DNA from: Clostridiales bacterium
GTDB taxonomy: Bacteria; Bacillota; Clostridia; Oscillospirales; Oscillospiraceae
Direction: 5' to 3'
DNA: 17,511 bases
Assembly: GCA_004557735.1 (NCBI GenBank)
Contig: SFFV01000028.1
Coordinates: 1 to 17,511 of the forward strand
The notes beneath the pieces were generated by a model that was given only the letters and a program-made list of their open reading frames with translations, was not told the DNA's origin and made no database searches. Every line of letters begins with the position of its first letter. Positions within the stretch are counted from its first letter, which is position 1. A program made the position numbers and the translations under genes. This document shows, one piece after another, positions 14,807 through 17,511 of the stretch.

Positions 14807-15859
14807 ATGCAGCCGAACGAACAAAGCAAACCGAAAAAAAACGCCGCCCGTCCGCTGGGGCGGCTTGGCGCGTTTCTCCTTGTTACGCTCGCGCTGCTGC
14901 TTATAACGCTTCTCGGCGTGATCTGGGTCCTGGAAAAGGGTCCCTCTCCGACCGTGACGGAAAAATTCTGCCGCTCCATGCGCGAAACGAGCGCGATCCG
15001 GTGGATCCCGAACATTTTTCTCTCACAGGAGGAGGTAGACGCTTTCAAGAGCGAGAGCACCGAAAACGATGAAACCGAAACGGTAAACACCTCTCTCATC
15101 CACATTGCTCCGGCTTCGTCCGGAACCGGCACAGCGGAGGATGACGGCGTGGAGCTCGTCGCCATCACGCGCGGCACAGCCAAGGGCAAGCTCCTCATCG
15201 TGCGCGATCCCTCGCGCGTTATCCTCGGCGTTTCAAGCGAGGAATTCGATGCGAAGATCCCCGGACTGCAGCTCACGGAGCTGGTGGAAAAATACGGCGG
15301 CGTCGCCGGGACGAATGCGGGCGGCTTCAACGACGAAAACGGCCGCGGCAACGGCGGCGTACCGCAGGGTCTTGTGATCTCCGGCGGAGCGCTGCTCCAC
15401 ACCGCGCGCGAGGACGAGCTCTACAACGTCGTCGGCTTTGACGCCGACCACATCCTCCATGTCGGCACGATGACGGCGGATGAGGCGCTCGCGCAGGGTC
15501 TCACCGACGCGGTGAGCTTCCGCACGCACGACGGGCTCGCCTCCGCGCTTATCATCAACGGCGAGGTGCAGTCCAAAAACCTCGGCGGCGGCGTCAACCC
15601 GCGCACCGCCATCGGCCAGTGCGCCGACGGAAGCGTTCTTCTGCTCGTGCTCGACGGGCGGTCGATCAACACTCTCGGCGCAACGATGCAGGATGTGGCC
15701 GACATCATGCTTGAATACGGCGCGGTAAACGCCGGCAATCTTGACGGCGGCTCTTCGAGCGTTATGGTGTACGGCGGCGAGATCATCAACAACTGCGCCT
15801 CCGTCACCGGGCCGCGCAATATTCCCACGGCATTTATCGTTCTGTCGGAAGGGGCTTGA
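14807..15859 (+). CDS. Membrane-anchored phosphodiester glycosidase (NAGPA family)
   Basis: The protein has 350 residues. A basic N-terminus and one membrane segment (about 18-42) anchor an extracytoplasmic domain. Residues 118-347 match the NAGPA family (phosphodiester glycosidase / N-acetylglucosamine-1-phosphodiester alpha-N-acetylglucosaminidase). Hallmarks are GTNAGGF (168-174), NPRTAIG (264-270), LVLDGR (280-285) and NAGNLDGGSSSVMV (308-321), the last being a form of the usual NLDGGGSS motif. Bacterial members cleave sugar-phosphodiester linkages or act on cell-surface glycopolymers; the substrate here is unknown. The frame opens at 14699, but that start has no ribosome binding site and lies upstream of the promoter, so 14807 is chosen. 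The next gene overlaps or abuts its stop, so the two are probably co-translated. Confidence 0.88.
   Translation: MQPNEQSKPKKNAARPLGRLGAFLLVTLALLLITLLGVIWVLEKGPSPTVTEKFCRSMRETSAIRWIPNIFLSQEEVDAFKSESTENDETETVNTSLIHIAPASSGTGTAEDDGVELVAITRGTAKGKLLIVRDPSRVILGVSSEEFDAKIPGLQLTELVEKYGGVAGTNAGGFNDENGRGNGGVPQGLVISGGALLHTAREDELYNVVGFDADHILHVGTMTADEALAQGLTDAVSFRTHDGLASALIINGEVQSKNLGGGVNPRTAIGQCADGSVLLLVLDGRSINTLGATMQDVADIMLEYGAVNAGNLDGGSSSVMVYGGEIINNCASVTGPRNIPTAFIVLSEGA
15847..15854 (+). promoter_or_regulatory. Ribosome binding site deciding the 15862 start
   Basis: GGAAGGGG ends seven bases before ATG at 15862 but only one base before an in-frame TTG at 15856 that overlaps the preceding stop codon. 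Spacing favours the ATG. Confidence 0.65.
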
Positions 15860-15861
15860 GT

Positions 15862-17379
15862 ATGGAAGAAAAGAAAACGGAAGCTCCGTCCGCAGCGCCG
15901 GAAAGCGCCGCGCCGGACGAGTCGGTAAAGCGTTCCCGCCGCCGCTGGCGGCGGTTCCTTGTGATCTATGCGGCGGCATGGCTTCTTTTCGCCTCGCTCG
16001 GCTGCGCGGCGTTTTACAAATATCTGCGCGTATACGAGCAGGCGCTGCCCGAGCATGTGATGGACTCTCTCATGGAATCCACCGCGCCGGAGGTATGGCT
16101 CGGCTATGTGAAGGCCTCGATCGAGAGCGATTCCGGCGTCTTTGACGACGCCGCTGCGCTCTATGAGGAATACGAGAGCGTCCTGCTGGCCGGAAAAAGC
16201 TTTTCCTATCGCCGCGCGCCGGAGAACAGCGCGCGGTCGCCCAAATTCATCGTTCGCTGCGGCGGCGTGGATGTGTGCACCGTGTCGCTCATCGAAAAGC
16301 CGGGCAGCGATCTCGGCTTCGGAAAGCATCTCTGGCAGGTCGGCGATATCGTCCCGTGCGAAGCGCTCGGCAATCTCCGCAGCACCGCCGTGGAGGTCAC
16401 GGCGCTCGCAGGCGAGACGGTGTATATAAACGGCGTTCCGCTCACAGACGCGCAGATCGCGGAGCGCGATATTCTGCTTTCGGATATGCCGGAGATCGAA
16501 AGCCGCTTCACCGTTGTGCCGCGCCTCACACGCTATCGGGTCGAGAAGATGTACGGCGCGATCACCGTCACAAACGGTGCAGGCGATGAGATCGCCCCGG
16601 AGGAGGACGCCGGTGACGGCGTCACACGCTATGCGCTTCCCCTGCCGCGCTACAGCGTTTCGATCACCGCTCCGTCGGACGTCACCGTAACACTCTGCGG
16701 CGCGGTACTCACGCCCGACGACGCGCAGAGCTCCGACCGCGGCATATTGCGCGGTCTTGAGTATTATACCGGCGATCAGGCGTTCGACACCGTGCGCTGG
16801 TCCTTTGACGGCCTCTATTCCCTGCCGGACGTGCAGGCCACCGCCGCCGACGGGACGGCGCTCTCCCCGCTCGTCGGGAAAAACGGGCAGATCATGTTCT
16901 TCCATCCGAACAATGCCTCGCTGCAAAGCGCCGTGGAGGGCACGGTACGGTATTTCTTCAACCGGTATATTGACTACAGCTCGCAGTCCTTCCGCGGCGA
17001 TCTCACCCTGACGCGCGAGGAGGTCTATGACAACGAGGTCGAAATAGACTCGCCGGTGCGTGCCTCGATGAGGCGCTATTACGGGCTGCTCGACTGCATC
17101 CTGTGGACGACCGATCTTTACCGGTACATCCAGGAATCCACCGACGCGATGATCTGGGCCTCGGCCACGAGCGTGAACTATGACGAGCTGACGTTTACGG
17201 ACTTCTCGTTCGTCGGCGCGAACTGCTTTGTCTGCACCGTCCGCTACAAGGCGGACTTCACCGCAAACTCGTGGCAGGAGCAGAAAAACTACAACATGCA
17301 GAACGCCTACGAGCTGGCGTTCGTCTGTCCGAACGGCGGCGCATGGTACGCCGCGGCAATGGACGCCGTAACAGAATAA
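15862..17379 (+). CDS. Membrane-anchored protein of unknown function with internal domain duplication
   Basis: This 505-residue protein is not recognised with confidence. A charged, Arg-rich cytoplasmic tail (1-30) precedes one membrane segment (about 31-51), so most of it is outside the cell. Residues 65-115 are helical and acidic. Two related beta-rich units follow, about 171-262 and 264-350: AGETVYINGVPLTDAQ (183-198) in the first aligns with PSDVTVTLCGAVLTPDDAQ (271-289) in the second, like PEGA or TcaA-type surface domains. The C-terminal part (about 352-505) has a helix-strand pattern compatible with an NTF2-like fold, as at the end of TcaA/YvbJ-like proteins. An in-frame TTG at 15856 would add two residues but is too close to the ribosome binding site. 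Co-transcription with the glycosidase suggests a shared role at the cell surface; this is inference. Confidence 0.8.
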   Translation: MEEKKTEAPSAAPESAAPDESVKRSRRRWRRFLVIYAAAWLLFASLGCAAFYKYLRVYEQALPEHVMDSLMESTAPEVWLGYVKASIESDSGVFDDAAALYEEYESVLLAGKSFSYRRAPENSARSPKFIVRCGGVDVCTVSLIEKPGSDLGFGKHLWQVGDIVPCEALGNLRSTAVEVTALAGETVYINGVPLTDAQIAERDILLSDMPEIESRFTVVPRLTRYRVEKMYGAITVTNGAGDEIAPEEDAGDGVTRYALPLPRYSVSITAPSDVTVTLCGAVLTPDDAQSSDRGILRGLEYYTGDQAFDTVRWSFDGLYSLPDVQATAADGTALSPLVGKNGQIMFFHPNNASLQSAVEGTVRYFFNRYIDYSSQSFRGDLTLTREEVYDNEVEIDSPVRASMRRYYGLLDCILWTTDLYRYIQESTDAMIWASATSVNYDELTFTDFSFVGANCFVCTVRYKADFTANSWQEQKNYNMQNAYELAFVCPNGGAWYAAAMDAVTE

Positions 17380-17380
17380 A

Positions 17381-17413
17381 AAAAGCGGAACGGCTTGACG
17401 CCGTTCCGCTTTT
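17381..17413 (+). terminator. Rho-independent terminator after the two-gene unit
   Basis: A perfect 14-bp stem (17381-17394 with 17400-17413) closes a 5-base TTGAC loop one base after the stop codon. The outer pairs are four A-T pairs, giving the classic A-tract, GC stem, T-tract layout; this is the best terminator in the window. Confidence 0.93.
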
Positions 17414-17425
17414 CAGCTTGTCAAA

Positions 17426-17462
17426 GAAGTCCCTGTTTTCGTTAGGCGAAAGCGGGGACTTC
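17426..17462 (+). other. Second long hairpin between terminator and next gene
   Basis: A 16-bp stem (17426-17441 with 17447-17462) with two G-U pairs closes a 5-base TTAGG loop. No U-tract follows on the plus strand. It lies 12 bases after the terminator and 19 bases before the next ribosome binding site. It could be a back-up terminator, an mRNA end stabiliser, or a leader structure of the following gene. Confidence 0.6.
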
Positions 17463-17494
17463 AGCATAAATAGCAGAAAAAGGGAGGCAATGAG

Positions 17495-17511
17495 GTGGAA
17501 AAAGGAGTTAT
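17495..17511 (+). CDS. Start of a gene cut by the right edge
   Basis: GGGAGG (17482-17487) precedes a GTG at 17495 with an ideal seven-base gap, opening a frame that begins M-E-K-G-V. An ATG at 17490 opens another frame (M-R-W-K-K-E-L), but only two bases separate it from the ribosome binding site. Too little is present to name the product or decide the frame. Confidence 0.4.

Noticed and set aside
12608..14824. Open frame of 738 codons on the minus strand
   Set aside because: It is an antisense shadow of the permease end and the second adaptor, with low-complexity His/Arg/Gly/Asp composition and no family motif.
15856..15861. TTG start overlapping the glycosidase stop
   Set aside because: Only one base separates it from the GGAAGGGG site. 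The ATG at 15862 has ideal spacing and the overlap is not needed for coupling.

Overview
This window looks like the chromosome of a GC-rich clostridial Gram-positive bacterium, most likely Oscillospirales (Oscillospiraceae/Ruminococcaceae-like). The basis is the gene order hprK-murB-rapZ-yvcK-whiA-dnaE, a four-cysteine L28 protein, strong AGGAGG-type ribosome binding sites, sigma-A promoters with 17-bp spacers, and monoderm-style exporter adaptors. Coding DNA is strongly GC-rich, while the leftmost ~250 bases are AT-rich. The taxonomic call is inference from gene content; no database search was run.

Left edge, minus strand: a strong promoter with an A-tract upstream (about 160-230) drives a non-coding leader carrying a hairpin, a boxA-like element and a second hairpin. 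This is the expected leader of an rRNA operon whose genes lie beyond base 1. Next comes rpmB (L28, minus strand), with its own promoter and a strong hairpin after the gene. rpmB is divergent from the large plus-strand operon.

716-8959, plus strand: one promoter (TTGCCA-17-TACAAT) reads into hprK, murB, rapZ, yvcK, whiA and dnaE. These are packed with 4-base overlaps or short gaps and closed by a 16-bp hairpin after dnaE. The block joins carbon-catabolite control (HPr kinase), cell-wall precursor synthesis (MurB), nucleotide-sugar or amino-sugar linked regulators (RapZ, YvcK), a sporulation/division regulator (WhiA) and the replicative polymerase.

9059-14744: a MacB/YknXYZ-type ABC exporter operon ordered adaptor, ATPase, permease, adaptor. 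The two adaptors are divergent paralogues, and each seems to hold a duplicated lipoyl/barrel module. Having two different adaptors around a single ATPase-permease pair is the most distinctive feature of the window.

14745-17413: a hairpin abuts a clear promoter that starts a two-gene unit. The genes encode a membrane-anchored phosphodiester glycosidase (NAGPA family) and an unrecognised 505-residue membrane-anchored protein containing an internal tandem domain duplication. A textbook terminator follows, then a second long hairpin and the first codons of another gene cut by the right edge.

No mobile elements, CRISPR arrays, tRNA genes or prophage features were seen.
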